Assembly (NCBI RefSeq): GCF_002356075.1
Contig: NZ_AP017902.1
Location: forward strand, 124,001 to 188,000
DNA length: 64,000 nt
Direction: 5' to 3'
From: Mycoplasmopsis bovigenitalium
GTDB lineage: Bacteria; Bacillota_I; Bacilli_A; Mycoplasmatales; Metamycoplasmataceae
Shown here piece after piece: positions 21,426-32,372 of the stretch; within the stretch, counting starts at the first letter, position 1, and every line of letters starts with the position of its first letter. The position numbers and the translations under genes were made by a program. The notes under the pieces were generated by a model, which was not told the origin of the DNA, did not search any database, and saw nothing but the letters and a program-made list of their open reading frames with translations.

Positions 21426-21525
21426 AATAACCCCTTATAATCAATAATTCAAATTTTACATTCTTTATATAAAATTTAATAAAAATAAACAAGCAACGTG
21501 TGTTTGCGAGTTTAAATTTGTAAAA

Positions 21526-22347
21526 TTATTCAATATTTTTAAGTAAAAATTCACTAATTGAGTTTTCTTGATTGCTTTTAATTATTATATCAGCAGCATT
21601 TTTAGCTTCTTGTGTTGCATTTCCCATCGCAACACCAACTCCTGCGCCAATTAACATGTCAATATCATTGCCTGAATCACCAAAAGAATAAACATTTGCA
21701 CTTTTAATCCCTAATTCATTTGCCACATAACTTAAACCAGTAAATTTATTGATATTTAATGCGTTTATATCTAGGTATACTTCATTTGTGTATTTAACAC
21801 AATAATTTTCACCAATTTCAGTATTAACTCTATTGAATGCGTCAAAAATCTCCTCTTTAAAACCTCTTAGGGCGATTTGTACTATCTTGTCTTTATTAGT
21901 TTCAACAAATTTCTTTAATTCATCTTCTGATACAATATTTCAACTAGTTATATCCATAACATTTTGAACTTCTAGTCATTTTGGTTTTTGTGTGCTATTT
22001 AAATATGTTTTGCTTTCAAAAACCGTGTCAATTCGTATGCTAAAATCATGTTCTTTAGCAATTGTAAATAAATATTCAAATACTTTGGGGTCTACTTTAC
22101 CTAAAAGTGTTACATTTTTGTTTGCTACATTGTATATTACTGTGCCATTTGAACCAATTATGTGGCTAAATGCATTTATTTTTTCACCAAGCGCATTTAT
22201 TATGTTGTTTAATGCTCTTCCAGTGCAAACTGCATTATAATGCCCGTTTTTTTGAACTTCCAATAAAGCAGGATAAGTTGATTCATGCATGTTGTTTGCG
22301 TGTGTAAAAAGTGTCCCATCTAAGTCGTATGCAAATAGTTTTTTCAT
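21526..22347 (-). CDS. Cof-type HAD-superfamily phosphatase
   Basis: A 273-residue protein. HAD motif I is AYDLDGTLF (nucleophile Asp10), motif II is in CTGRA, motif III is a Lys before NKFTGLSYVANELGI, and motif IV is FGDSGNDIDMLIGAGVGVAMGNA. The C2-type cap lies between. Such enzymes hydrolyse small phosphorylated metabolites; the substrate cannot be read from sequence. Two TGA Trp codons lie in the middle. A second, more divergent member is at 28484-29296. Confidence 0.9.
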
Positions 22348-22424
22348 ATAAATATTTTACATTAATTATGCTAAATTAATAATGTGTATTTTTCCTTTTC
22401 AATTGAATTTACTATTGATTTGCA

Positions 22425-22446
22425 ATAAAAAAAGCCGTCTGGGCTT
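22425..22446 (-). terminator. Terminator of nusB
   Basis: On the minus strand AAGCC, loop, GGCTT is followed by seven T. It overlaps the nusB stop codon region. Confidence 0.78.
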
Positions 22447-22861
22447 ATTTTATGTATTTTCTTATTATTGCTTCGTTAATAACAAAAAACTTATATACAT
22501 TGTCAATAACCTTATTGACATGCTTGTGTAAATTGTTTTCTTCACCAAAGAAATCTTTTGTGACTTCAATTGCCTCATTAATTGCAATTTTAGGGTCAAT
22601 CATTAGTAATTCAAATGTTGCATTTAATAAAATTGCTCTGATTAATGGGCTTTCTTGCTCTCAAGTTTTTTTGTCTAAAAATCTAGAAATTATTCGTATT
22701 AAATATTCTTTATTTAAAGCAATTTTTTCAATTTGTAAAAATTGCTCGCTAGTTAGTTCATCATTTAATTCAAATATACTTTTTAGATTATATTGATTCA
22801 ATAATTCACAAGAATATAAAACGTTAACTATTTCGATTCTATTTTTTCTTCGAGATTTCAT
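22445..22861 (-). CDS. nusB: Transcription antitermination factor NusB
   Basis: A 138-residue helical protein of NusB size. It starts MKSRRKNRIEIVNVLYSCEL (family: RR..R..A...LY..) and has PLIRAILLNATFELLMID, PKIAINEAIEVTKDF and NLHKHVNKVIDNVYK, matching the family blocks around INEAVELAK and FVNGVLD. NusB with NusE/S10 supports rRNA antitermination. A TGA Trp at about 22660 splits the frame in standard code. It begins eight bases after the ECF component, in the same operon. Confidence 0.88.
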
Positions 22862-22868
22862 AATAATA

Positions 22869-23732
22869 TTATAGAGAAAATCTTACTTTCTGGTGGTCGA
22901 TAAGGTATTTTTGTTTAAGAATTGCAATAGCTGAGTAAATTGGTGCAAGAATTACAATGTAAATTGGTAATATAAATATATCTTTAACAACTATTCTTAA
23001 GAATGTAATAATGAAGTCAACTCCATAACTTTTAAATTTGCCATTTTGAGCTTTATTTATGTAGTTATAGTATTCAATTCATGAAATTGTTCCTAAAATT
23101 CATCTGAACAATACAGCAACAACAATAATTATTGAAGTTACCATCAGGTAATTGTTTCATTTTTCATTTTTTGTTTTGGCATACAAAATTGTAAAAGCGA
23201 ACGTAAAACCAAGAGTAAGCAATCCAAAAGCAGTTAATGTTATTAACACAATTGGTTTTGAAGCGCTTATTGTTTTATTGATAGCAAGTGCACCGTTTTC
23301 ATCACTTCGTACAATGTAAACTCATAAACACAATGCAAAAGCTGCAATTATTGATAAATACGAAATGATAAAACGAGTATATTTTGAGTACTTAAACATT
23401 AAATAGTGCAATCATGATGTTAAAGCAATAAGCGGCGGCGTAATTGCATAAAGTCAATATCAACTACCAATACTTCCAGTCATTAACATTACAAAAGTAT
23501 CAGCAATAACTGCTAAAACTGCACCTTTGAACCCCCCTAAAATAAGTCCATAAAAAATATACAAAATATATTCCAATGGTACAGGAATGGCTCTTAATAT
23601 AGTGAATTTTGCAATCATCATAATTACAAGGTGCATTGCTAGCAACGCGGAAGCTAAAACTAACTCAAAAGGAGTTAATTTAAATATTTTTTTAAAATCA
23701 TTTTTCTTTGTATTTATAGAAGTATTATTCAT
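22869..23732 (-). CDS. ECF transporter substrate-binding (S) component, folate-type fold
   Basis: A 287-residue protein with about six hydrophobic segments. The first resembles ECF S-components of the FolT/BioY kind: LTPFELVLASALLAMHLVIMM, a PLEYI loop, then FYGLILGGFKGAVLAVIADTFVMLMTG and WYWLYAITP. S-components bind a vitamin and dock on a shared EcfAAT module, which is not in this window. The substrate is uncertain; folate is only a guess. A strong AAGGAGG precedes the start. Five or more TGA Trp codons break the frame in standard code. It is followed by nusB. Confidence 0.72.
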
Positions 23733-23746
23733 ATAACCTCCTTGAT

Positions 23747-23752
23747 TTTATA
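23747..23752 (-). promoter_or_regulatory. -10 box of the ECF component-nusB operon
   Basis: TATAAA on the minus strand, upstream of AAGGAGG. It is divergent from the promoter of the mutase gene. Confidence 0.4.
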
Positions 23753-23795
23753 CATTGTAATTGTAATACCAAATCAATTTTTTAAGCTTTTAATT

Positions 23796-23801
23796 TATAA
23801 T
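23796..23801 (+). promoter_or_regulatory. -10 box of the phosphohexomutase gene
   Basis: TATAAT six bases before the ATG; there is no room for a ribosome-binding site, so a leaderless mRNA is likely. Confidence 0.55.
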
Positions 23802-23807
23802 TAATTT

Positions 23808-25364
23808 ATGAAAAATACAAATAATTTAAAAGCAATTGATTTTGGTACTGCTGGTATTCGCGGAATAGTTGGTAAAGGCATTGATCATTTATCTGCTGCA
23901 CACGTTCAACGAGTTGCTCATGGGTTTGTTAATTATCTATTAAAAAAATATGAAAAACTTGACAAAATTACAATTGTTATTGGTAGAGATAATAGAAGAT
24001 TTTCAAATAAATATGCTAAATTGATTGCTAAAATAGCAGCAAGTTACAATAAAATTCAAGTGATTTTATCGCGTAAGATCACTCCAACGCCATTTGTTTC
24101 ATATTTGATTATTTCAAATAAAGCTCAAGGTGGATTCAATATTACTGCTAGCCACAATCCCAAGGAATATAATGGAATTAAATTGTATAATGAACATGGT
24201 TCGCAGTGTTTGCCTGACGAGATTGAATTAATTAAAAAAGAATTCAAAGATTATTATACATACTCTGATGAATATCGCTGTGATGGTGTTTGACCTGTTG
24301 CTGGTAATATCCGAAACACAACAAAAAAAGAGTGAGATACTTATATAAATAAAGTATTAAATGTTGTCCTAAATACTGAATTTTCAAAAGAAATGGATAA
24401 AATTAAGCTTGTGTATTCTCCATTGCACGGAACTGGTTCAACAGTAGCAAATGAAATATTTAAGGGTTTAAATTTAGAACTAGACAAAGATGTTTTTTAT
24501 GTTAAAGAGCAATTTATACAAGACCGTAATTTTAAAACTTGTTCTTATCCAAATCCTGAAAGAGACGATGTTTATGAATTAGGTGAAAAATTAGCAATCA
24601 AAAATAATTGCGATATTGTATTGGTTACTGACCCTGACGCCGATAGAGTTGGTGTTAAAGTTAGAGATAATAATAAATTTACATTGCTAACTGGCAATGA
24701 AACAGCAACTTTACTAATGAAATATTTGCTTGAAGTTAGCAAAGAAAAAGCTAATAACAAATATATGGTTTATTCTTATGTTTCATCTAATTTACCTGAG
24801 TTAATTGCAAAGAAAAGCGGATTAAAAACTTTTATTGTTCCAACTGGTTTTAAATGAATTGGTAAAACAATTGTTGAACAGCAACAAGAAATGTTTTTTG
24901 GATTTGAAGAGAGTTATGGTTCATTAATTGATTCTTCAATTGCTCGTGATAAAGATGCAATTCAATCAATTGTTGCCATTGTAAAAATGACTCAATATTA
25001 TAAAAACCAAGGCAAAACTCTTATTGATGCTCTTGATGAAATATATCGTGAATATGGCTATATAGCAAGTAAGAGTATAAACATAGATATTGACCAAAAT
25101 ACTGATTTAAAATTGATTCAGGAAAAATTTAAACAATTGGGTTTTGAAAATAAAATCGTCCATGACTATAATTTAGAAACTGATTTTATGAAATCAAACA
25201 TGATTAAAATCTCATTTGAAAATAAAGCAGATTGAATTGCTTTGCGCCCGTCTGGCACTGAACCAAAAATTAAATTTTATATTTTTGCATACGGCAACAA
25301 TAAAGATGTGGCAAAAAAAACCCTTGATGAATATATCTCAAAAATCGGGACAATTGTAAATTAA
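23808..25364 (+). CDS. Phosphoglucomutase/phosphomannomutase family protein
   Basis: A 518-residue alpha-D-phosphohexomutase. Visible motifs are FGTAGIRGIVGKG at the N-terminus, the phosphoserine loop FNITASHNPKEYNGIKLY, the metal loop VTDPDADRVGVKV, the sugar-binding loop GFEESYG and the phosphate-binding loop LRPSGTEPKIKFY at the C-terminus. It interconverts hexose 1- and 6-phosphates; glucose versus mannose preference cannot be told. Four TGA Trp codons are inside. The start follows a -10 box so closely that translation is probably leaderless. Confidence 0.93.
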
Positions 25365-25379
25365 TAATTAGTTTAAAAC

Positions 25380-25406
25380 ACGAAGATACATAGGCTTCGT
25401 TTTTTA
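25380..25406 (+). terminator. Terminator of the phosphohexomutase gene
   Basis: The stem ACGAAG / CTTCGT is followed by a T run. Confidence 0.82.
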
Positions 25407-25416
25407 TTAAAAGTAG

Positions 25417-25422
25417 TATAAT
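25417..25422 (+). promoter_or_regulatory. -10 box of the phase-variable surface protein gene
   Basis: TATAAT 75 bases before the ATG. AAGGA lies at 25479-25483, 13 bases before the start, slightly far for a ribosome-binding site. Confidence 0.5.
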
Positions 25423-25496
25423 AATATAAGAGTTTTTAATCAAAAATATGTATTTTAACAAAAAATTAAAATTAAAAGAAGGAACAAATATATTAT

Positions 25497-27120
25497 ATGA
25501 AATTAACAAAATTACTATTAACCTCCACAACAACTATTCTTCCAGCTTTAACATTAGTATCTGCTAAAGCTTCAAATGTTAAAAAGGAAGTAAATGACAA
25601 TTCATTTGGAAGTTTACCAAATGCAATTAGAAACGTTCAAGGAAGAAGTGCCAACATAATGGTAACCCCCCCCCCACATTATTGCCACAGATAATTCAGA
25701 TGAAGATGGATTAAAAACAGAACTAGATAGATGATTATTATTGGAAATCATTTACCAATTTGGTAATAATATTCATTCTAGTTCTATTACTAGTGAATTA
25801 GAAGAAAAGTACAGTCAATCTTCTAGAAATATAAAAAAGGCAATAGAATTATCTGAAAAGTATATTACAAATACAGCTCAACATATTCGTAGTAATGCTG
25901 TTTCATGAACTGAAATTAAGAAGTTTTTAAAAAACTATCATCATTATTTATTTTTTTTAGACCAACTTAAAGAAATTATCAGTATTGATAACAACAAAAT
26001 TGTATCAAAAGTAGATACTTATTTTGCGGAAAAAGATCTTGCTAATAGGGATGAGTTAGATGGTGATTATTTAGATGTTTTAATGTGAGATGGTTGAAAC
26101 TCTTTATTCTCTAAATCAATTAAACCACTATTAGAAGCTAAAGCTGCACATGATCAAGTTGTCGCTGAAAATACTGCTTTAAAAGGCGAAAATCAAAGTC
26201 TTAAAGATGGAGCTGCAAAACTAGAAGCGGAAAATGCTGCTTTAAAAGATGAAAACAATCAATTAAAAGATGATAAAGAAAATTCAAATAAAGATCAATA
26301 TGATTTTTTAAAAGACATAAGAGCATGGAATATAGCTAATGATTATTTATTAAAATTTGGAATTTTGCATAATGATACTTTAAGTAAATTAGAGAAAAAT
26401 TACACTGAATCTTCTGTAAATATAAAATACTTTATAATATTATTAGCTAATCATATTAGAGGTAAAATTGGAAAAATTTTCAATAATCCGAAAGAAATTG
26501 ACAAATATGATATTTTTTCATTAATAAATACTTTTACTTTTTATAAGAATATTTTCTTACCCCAAATTGAAGAAATTATAAATCTAAATAATAATGAACT
26601 TATGTTAAAAGCAGATGCTTATATTGAAAAATTAAATTTAAAAGACGATAGTATTTCAGATGTTGATTTGCAAAAAGCTCTAGATGGCTGAAACTCTTTT
26701 GTCGTAACACTAATTAAACCACTATTAGATGTTAAGACCGCACACGACCAAGTTGTTGCACAAAATACCACTTTAAAAGCTGAAAATCAAAATCTTAAAG
26801 GTGAAGCTACAAAATTAAAAGCAGAAAACGATGCTTTAAAAACTGAAAATCAAAATATTAAAGATGAGTCTGCGAAACTAAAAGCAGAAAACGATGCTTT
26901 AAAAACTGAAAATAATCAATCAAAAAATGATAAAGAAAATCTTCAAAATCAATTTGATGAATTAACAAAAAAACACAATAAACTATTAGCTAATAGTAAA
27001 AAAGACAAGAATAAAATATTTATTTTTATAGTTCTTTTATTATCAATTAACATCATACTATGAGTGATAATCGCTTTAATAATTTTTAAAAAATCTTATA
27101 AAAACAAATCAAGCATTTAA
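25497..27120 (+). CDS. Phase-variable coiled-coil surface protein (currently out of frame)
   Basis: The first 66 codons encode a signal peptide (MKLTKLLLTSTTTILPALTLVSA, no lipobox) and then run into a C10 tract; in this state translation stops at 25694. Losing one C (or gaining two) joins the downstream frame without another stop, giving about 540 residues. The body has two repeated units, each a helical domain (KSIKPLLEAKAAHDQVVAEN and TLIKPLLDVKTAHDQVVAQN mark the same place) followed by a heptad coiled coil of the LKAEN/LKTEN type. A hydrophobic segment (IFIFIVLLLSINIILWVIIALIIF) with a basic tail anchors the C-terminus. I recognise no family; it resembles adhesin or stalk proteins only in plan. 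Confidence 0.75.
25666..25675 (+). repeat. Poly-C tract (C10) inside the surface protein gene
   Basis: Ten consecutive C in a very AT-rich genome, about 57 codons into the gene, exactly where the reading frame changes. Such tracts expand and contract by slipped-strand mispairing, so this is a probable ON/OFF switch; C9 would be ON. Confidence 0.85.
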
Positions 27121-27141
27121 TTAGATAGTTAAGTAAAATTT

Positions 27142-27179
27142 AAAAAAGTTAACACTCAAAATAGGTGTTAACTTTTTTT
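27142..27179. terminator. Bidirectional terminator between the surface protein and obgE
   Basis: A 14-base stem AAAAAAGTTAACAC / GTGTTAACTTTTTT with T-runs on both strands. Confidence 0.9.
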
Positions 27180-27200
27180 GTTTTTAGTTATAAGAAATTT

Positions 27201-28466
27201 TTAATATTCACCATCCCATTCGAATTCATATTCAAAAATCCGTACTGTATCACCTGGTTGGATGCCTTTTTTAATTAAATCATCTCATACACCAAGATTT
27301 TTTAGTTTGTTATTGAATCTTAGTAAATTGTCATAGCTAACTAATGGGATTTTATCATAAAGTTGTTGAACTTTTGGACCACTTATTTCAAAATAACCTA
27401 AGTATGGAGAAACTATTTTATAGTCTTGCTCAAGTTTTATTTCAACAACTGTGTTTTCTTCAATTTCCTCAACTGGTTTTAATTTGTTTGCTTTAATTAA
27501 CTCAATAAGTTCTTTTTTGACTTCATCTAAGTTTTGTGCCGATATTGCTGATATTTCAACCACTTTTACTTGTGGATATTTTTGCTTGAATTTTGCCAAA
27601 TTTTCTTGAAAATGAGGCAAATCTGATTTATTTGCAATAACTAATTGGTCCTTATTTTCTAAATTCAAACTATAACTTTTAAGCTCATTGTTAATAATTT
27701 CATAGTCTTGTAATGGATCTTTGAATTCAGAGCCAAAATCAATAATGTGAGCAATTACACGACATCTTTCAATGTGTTTTAGGAATTGGATACCTAAACC
27801 ACGACCTTGATGCGCGCCCTCAATTAATCCAGGAAGATCGGCAATTACAAATGATTCATCATAATATTTAACCATTCCTAATTGAGGCACTAATGTTGTA
27901 AATTCATATTCAGCAATTTTTGCTTTTGCATTGGAAATTGCACTCAAAAGTGTACTTTTTCCAGCAGACGGCTTACCAACAACACCAACATCAGACATAA
28001 TTTTTAGCACGATATGTGCGTCGAATTTTTCACCTTTTGAGCCATTTTCGCTAATTCTTGGAGCAGTGTTGCGCGGCGATTTGAATTTCATATTACCACG
28101 CCCACCTTGGCCGCCTTTTGCAACTAAGTATTCTTTAGGCTCAATAATGTCGGCAACAACTTTGCCATTGTTATAAACAATTGTGCCAATAGGCACTGGA
28201 ACATATTTATCTTTACCAGCGGCCCCATAAAGGTTTTTAGGTCCGCCATTGACGCCATCTTCGGCGGTAATTTTTTTGTTACCGTAAAGAGATAAAAGAG
28301 TATTTTTGCCAAGATCGCCAACAAAATAAATATTGCCACCACGGCCACCATCTCCGCCATCTGGCCCACCTTTATCAACATGCGCTTCTCTACGGAATGA
28401 AATCATGCCATCACCGCCTTTTCCGGCCACAAGCTGAATTTTAATTTCATCAATAAATCTTGCCAT
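27201..28466 (-). CDS. obgE: GTPase Obg/CgtA
   Basis: A 421-residue GTPase linked to ribosome assembly. The Gly-rich Obg fold spans residues 1-155 (VAGKGGDGMISFRREA, GGDGGRGGNIYF). The G domain follows: GVVGKPSAGKSTLLSAIS (G1), TTLVPQLG (G2), DLPGLIEGAHQGRGLG (G3), NKSD (G4), ISA (G5). The C-terminal OCT domain ends in an acidic EFEWDGEY tail that lies beyond a TGA Trp codon, so the gene reaches 27201. It is 17 bases downstream of the HAD gene. Confidence 0.95.
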
Positions 28467-28483
28467 TTTACCCTCCTTATCTT

Positions 28484-29296
28484 TTAATTATTTTCTTGTT
28501 CATTGAACTTGGCTATGTAATCTTTGATTGCAATTCCTAAGCCATGTTCTTGAACAGAACGTGTTACATATTTTGCTTTTTCCTTGACAAAATCCTTTGA
28601 ATTATCCATTGCATATGAATAATTAAATCTCTTAAACATTGAAAAATCATTTTCACTATCACCAATAACCATTATGTCATTTGCGGTGTAGTTTTTAAAT
28701 ATATTTTGTAGCATTCACATGATTGCTTTACCTTTTGAAGCCCCTTTTGGTAGGATTTCTAGATTCATGTGTGTTTTGATCATTTTAACATTAATATTGC
28801 TTAATTCTTCAATTAATTCATCAATGTTTTCAGTCATTTCGAAGTAAACTTCGATTTTTGAAACGTTTTTTATTTCTTGACCTTCATATAATTCAAATTG
28901 GTCAAATGTTTCGTATTTAAAGTAAATTCTATTCAAGAATTCTTTATCATCTTCATTAAAAATATAAAACGCATCTGAGCTTCAAGCAGCTGCAGAAACT
29001 TTACGACTTCTGAATAATTCAAATATTTTTTTTGCTTCTTGGTGTGGAATAAATTCTTCACGTACAAATTTATAACGTTTAAAGTCATAAATTTGTACAC
29101 CACTTGATCCAATAATGTAATCAGCATTAACAAGTTTTGCTAATTTAAACATTTTAGGACAAATAGGATTACCAGTGGCAATATTGAAGCTTAATTCATT
29201 TTGTTTAATGATATTTAGATTGTAGTTTGAAACATATCCGTTGCTGGTGTAGATTGTGCCATCAACGTCACTAAAAACTATTGGTTTTTTCTTCAT
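28484..29296 (-). CDS. Divergent Cof-type HAD-superfamily phosphatase
   Basis: A 270-residue protein. Motif I is FSDVDGTIYTSNG, motif II is in NIATGNP (divergent), and motif IV is VIGDSENDFSMFKRF; LEILPKGASKGKAI is the typical Cof motif-III segment with its Lys. Two TGA codons are Trp. Substrate unknown. It shares a transcript with obgE, which starts 17 bases downstream; a CTCC-type ribosome-binding site (AGGAG on the minus strand) precedes its start. Confidence 0.87.
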
Positions 29297-29393
29297 ATTT
29301 CTCCTTTTAATTTATGAATAATTCTAAATCTTATAAATAATACATTATTTTAAAAATTAGTTAAAATTAATTAGCATGATTAGGAGGTTTAAA

Positions 29394-30095
29394 ATGCTTA
29401 TATTTTCAATTATATTGTTATCTGTGATAATATGCTGTTTTCTTGTTAGTTTTATTTCATGATGTACCCCAAATGTCCGTTGTTATATTTACTCAACTAA
29501 ATTTTCTGTTAATTACTTGACTAAAAAAGAATTAAAATGTCAATATTATGTTGCGGCCGAATTATTTAAATTTACAAAAATTTATCTTTATGCGCATTTA
29601 AGTGCAATGATACTTTCATTGATTGGGCTTGCTATTTCTATTGTAAATATAATAATATATAGCAATTTTGAAAACTCTGATGGCACCACTTTTGCGTTTT
29701 CAACGCTTATGTTTGCCTTTTTGGTTGCAATTAGTGTTTACTTTATTATTTGTCTAATTGTCGGCGTTAAAAGATATATTAGAATGAAAAAATGATTAAT
29801 CTTTAATTACAAATTACCTGATGAATCTCTAATTGAAAGAAAAATTAATGTCAATACAAAAGAAAGACAAATATATCCAACTAGTCATAGATACCCATAT
29901 TTTACCTTGCCTGCACGTGAAAGATTTTGAACCTTCTATAAAAATGATTTTGAAAATCTTTATTCAAGTAAGCAAAAATTATTAGTTTATTTATCATTAA
30001 TAATAGATTTTGATAATGTTGTTGTTGGAATAGCATCAGAAAAATTAAACATTGACATGCTAAGAGATGAAGCTAAAAAAGTAAATATTATTTAG
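29394..30095 (+). CDS. Hypothetical membrane protein
   Basis: A 233-residue protein of unknown function. An N-terminal hydrophobic segment (LIFSIILLSVIICCFLVSFIS) is followed by two more (about residues 60-85 and 97-120) and a soluble C-terminal half of about 100 residues (PARERFWTFYKNDFENLYSS). AGGAGGT at 29382-29388 supports the ATG. Four TGA Trp codons fragment it in the standard code. It stands alone between an oppositely oriented operon and the deo operon. Confidence 0.6.
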
Positions 30096-30154
30096 ACAAC
30101 ATACTTTAATTTTTACCAATTTCAATATTTTTATACTAAAATTCGTAAAAAAAT

Positions 30155-30188
30155 AAAACATTGCCAAGTCGCATTGTTTTATTTTTTT
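30155..30188 (+). terminator. Probable terminator of the membrane protein gene
   Basis: AAAACATTGC / GCATTGTTTT pairs with one mismatch and is followed by a T run. Confidence 0.6.
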
Positions 30189-30225
30189 GTACGTTTTATA
30201 CACTTATAAATTTGTGTAATTGTGC

Positions 30226-30252
30226 TAAAATATGTTCATAAGTTTAACTTAT
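30226..30252 (+). promoter_or_regulatory. Promoter and palindromic operator candidate of the deo operon
   Basis: TGTGCTAAAAT is an extended -10 (TAAAAT at 30226-30231). Seven bases downstream ATAAGT-TTA-ACTTAT (30238-30252) is a perfect inverted repeat covering the expected transcription start. The remaining 95-base leader ends in AAGGAGAG before deoD. A repressor site is plausible but no regulator is identified. Confidence 0.45.
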
Positions 30253-30347
30253 ATTTATATTAAATATTATTTGATTATAAGTATATATAAATCTCACTTG
30301 ATCAGATTTCACTCAAATATCAAATATTCACTAAAAAAGGAGAGATT

Positions 30348-31055
30348 ATGACACCACACATTCATGCCAAACAAGGCGAAATTGCGAAAACAGTTTTAAT
30401 GCCTGGAGACCCTTTAAGAGCTAAATTTATAGCCGAAATATTCTTAGATCCAGGATACAAATTAGTAAACACAGTTAGAAACATGTTTATTTACACAGGA
30501 ACATACAAAGGTAAAGAAGTTTCAATTGCTGGTTCAGGTATGGGATGTCCTTCAATTGGAATTTACAGTTACGAATTATTTGCTTTTTACAATGTAGAAA
30601 ACATCATTAGAATTGGTTCAACAGGAGCTTATGTTAAAGAATTAGCTCTATATGACACAGTTTTAGCTACTGAAGCTTATGCTGATAGTGACCACTTTAG
30701 AAGAATGGTTTTAGGTAAAGAATTTGCGTCAAATATTGCACTGCCTTCTGCAAAACTAAACCAAAAACTAAAAGATTCAGCTAAAGAACTTGGCATTGAA
30801 CTAAAAGAAGGAAGAGTTCACTCATCAGACGTATTTTATTCAGTTCTTTCACTTGAAGAAAGAGTTCAAGAAACACAATCAACTTGCGTTGAAATGGAAT
30901 CATTGGCACTATTTACAAATGCTGAAAAATTAGGTAAAAATGCTTCATGCTTGTTAACAGTTTCAGATAACTTAGCAACACACGAAGAAACAACCCCAGA
31001 AGAAAGACAAACAGCATTTACAAACATGATGAAAGTTGCTTTAGGAATTTTATAG
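30348..31055 (+). CDS. deoD: Purine-nucleoside phosphorylase (DeoD type)
   Basis: A 235-residue hexameric-type PNP that splits purine (deoxy)nucleosides with phosphate into base and (deoxy)ribose 1-phosphate. The start [24 protein letters not shown] is diagnostic of the DeoD family, as are [16 protein letters not shown] and the nucleoside-binding VEMESLALF with SDNLATHEE (catalytic Asp). AAGGAG precedes the ATG. It is the first gene of deoD-pdp-deoC, which recovers bases and funnels deoxyribose to central metabolism. Confidence 0.96.
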   Translation: MTPHIHAKQGEIAKTVLMPGDPLRAKFIAEIFLDPGYKLVNTVRNMFIYTGTYKGKEVSIAGSGMGCPSIGIYSYELFAFYNVENIIRIGSTGAYVKELALYDTVLATEAYADSDHFRRMVLGKEFASNIALPSAKLNQKLKDSAKELGIELKEGRVHSSDVFYSVLSLEERVQETQSTCVEMESLALFTNAEKLGKNASCLLTVSDNLATHEETTPEERQTAFTNMMKVALGIL

Positions 31056-31059
31056 TATT

Positions 31060-32358
31060 ATGCGTGTAGTAGATTTAATTGAGAAAAAACGGCTAAATAA
31101 AGAGCTAACCAATGAAGAAATTAAGTTTTTAATCAACACATATGTTAGTGGCGAAACCCCCGATTACCAAATGGCTGCATTTATAATGGCAGTTATGTTT
31201 AACGGGATGACTAAACAAGAAATTGCACAATTCACAAAAACAATGATGCATTCAGGCGATGTTATTGATTTAAGTTCAATTCCGGGTATAAAAGTTGACA
31301 AACACTCAACAGGTGGTGTTGGTGACAAAACAACATTAGCAGTTGCACCAATTGTTGCAGCTTGCGGAGCACCTGTTGCTAAAATGTCAGGTAGAGGATT
31401 AGGCCACACTGGCGGAACTTTAGACAAACTTGAATCAATTCCTGGATTCAGAATCGCATTAAGTGAAGAAGAATTCATCAAACAAGTTAGTGAACATAAA
31501 ATTGCTGTTATTGGTCAAACTGGTAAATTAGTTCCTGCTGACAAAAAACTTTATGCACTAAGAGATGTTGTAAACTGTGTTCAATCAATTCCTCTTATTG
31601 CATCTTCAATAATGTCTAAAAAACTTGCAACTGGTTCTGATGCAATTCTTTTAGATGTTAAATGTGGCAATGGCGCATTTATGAAAAATGAAAAAGACGC
31701 CATTGAGCTTGCAAAAACAATGATTGAAATCGGTAAATCATTAAATGTTGATGTTAGAGCAGAAATAACAAACATGAATCGTCCAATTGGTCGTGAAATT
31801 GGTAATAAAAACGAAGTATTAGAAGCAATTTGAACACTTCAAGGTAATGGACCCGCTGATTTTAATGAACTTGTTAAGTCATCTTGTTCAACAATTCTTT
31901 TACAATCTAAAATTTGTTCAGACTACAATGAAGCTCAAAAACGTGTAGATGAAGTTATTGCAAACGGAAAAGCATTGGAAAAATTCTATGAAATGATTAG
32001 AATTCAAGGCGGAGATGTTGAAGCATTGAAAGACCAAGCCAACTTTTGAAAACCTAAACACAAATATGAAGTTATATCAGATAAAGACGGTTATTTAGAA
32101 ATTTTTGACTCATTAACTTTTGGTGTTGTTGCAATGAAATTAGGCGCTGGTCGTGCTAAAAAAGAAGATGATATTGACTTTGATGCAGGAATCACATTGA
32201 ATAGAAAAACGAATGAATTGGTAAAAAAAGGCGATGTTTTATTTACTCTATATTCATCAAATCCAATTGATCCAAAATTAGCTGACGAACTATTGCCAGC
32301 ATACAAATTTAATAAAAACACTGTAGAAAATAAAATAATAATTGATAAATTATCATAA
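31060..32358 (+). CDS. pdp: Pyrimidine-nucleoside (thymidine) phosphorylase
   Basis: A 432-residue glycosyltransferase family 3 enzyme splitting thymidine and uridine with phosphate. [20 protein letters not shown] is the phosphate-binding loop and [17 protein letters not shown] the thymidine phosphorylase signature. The C-terminal domain ([18 protein letters not shown]) is typical. Trp at about 31831, 32047 is TGA. It begins four bases after the deoD stop. Whether it prefers thymidine (deoA) or takes both pyrimidines (pdp) cannot be decided. Confidence 0.95.
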
Positions 32359-32372
32359 TTAAGGAGCACACA

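Noticed and set aside
21426-21525. Weak hairpin between pyrG and the HAD gene
   Set aside because: The stem is only four pairs and the T tract is poor; not reported as a terminator.
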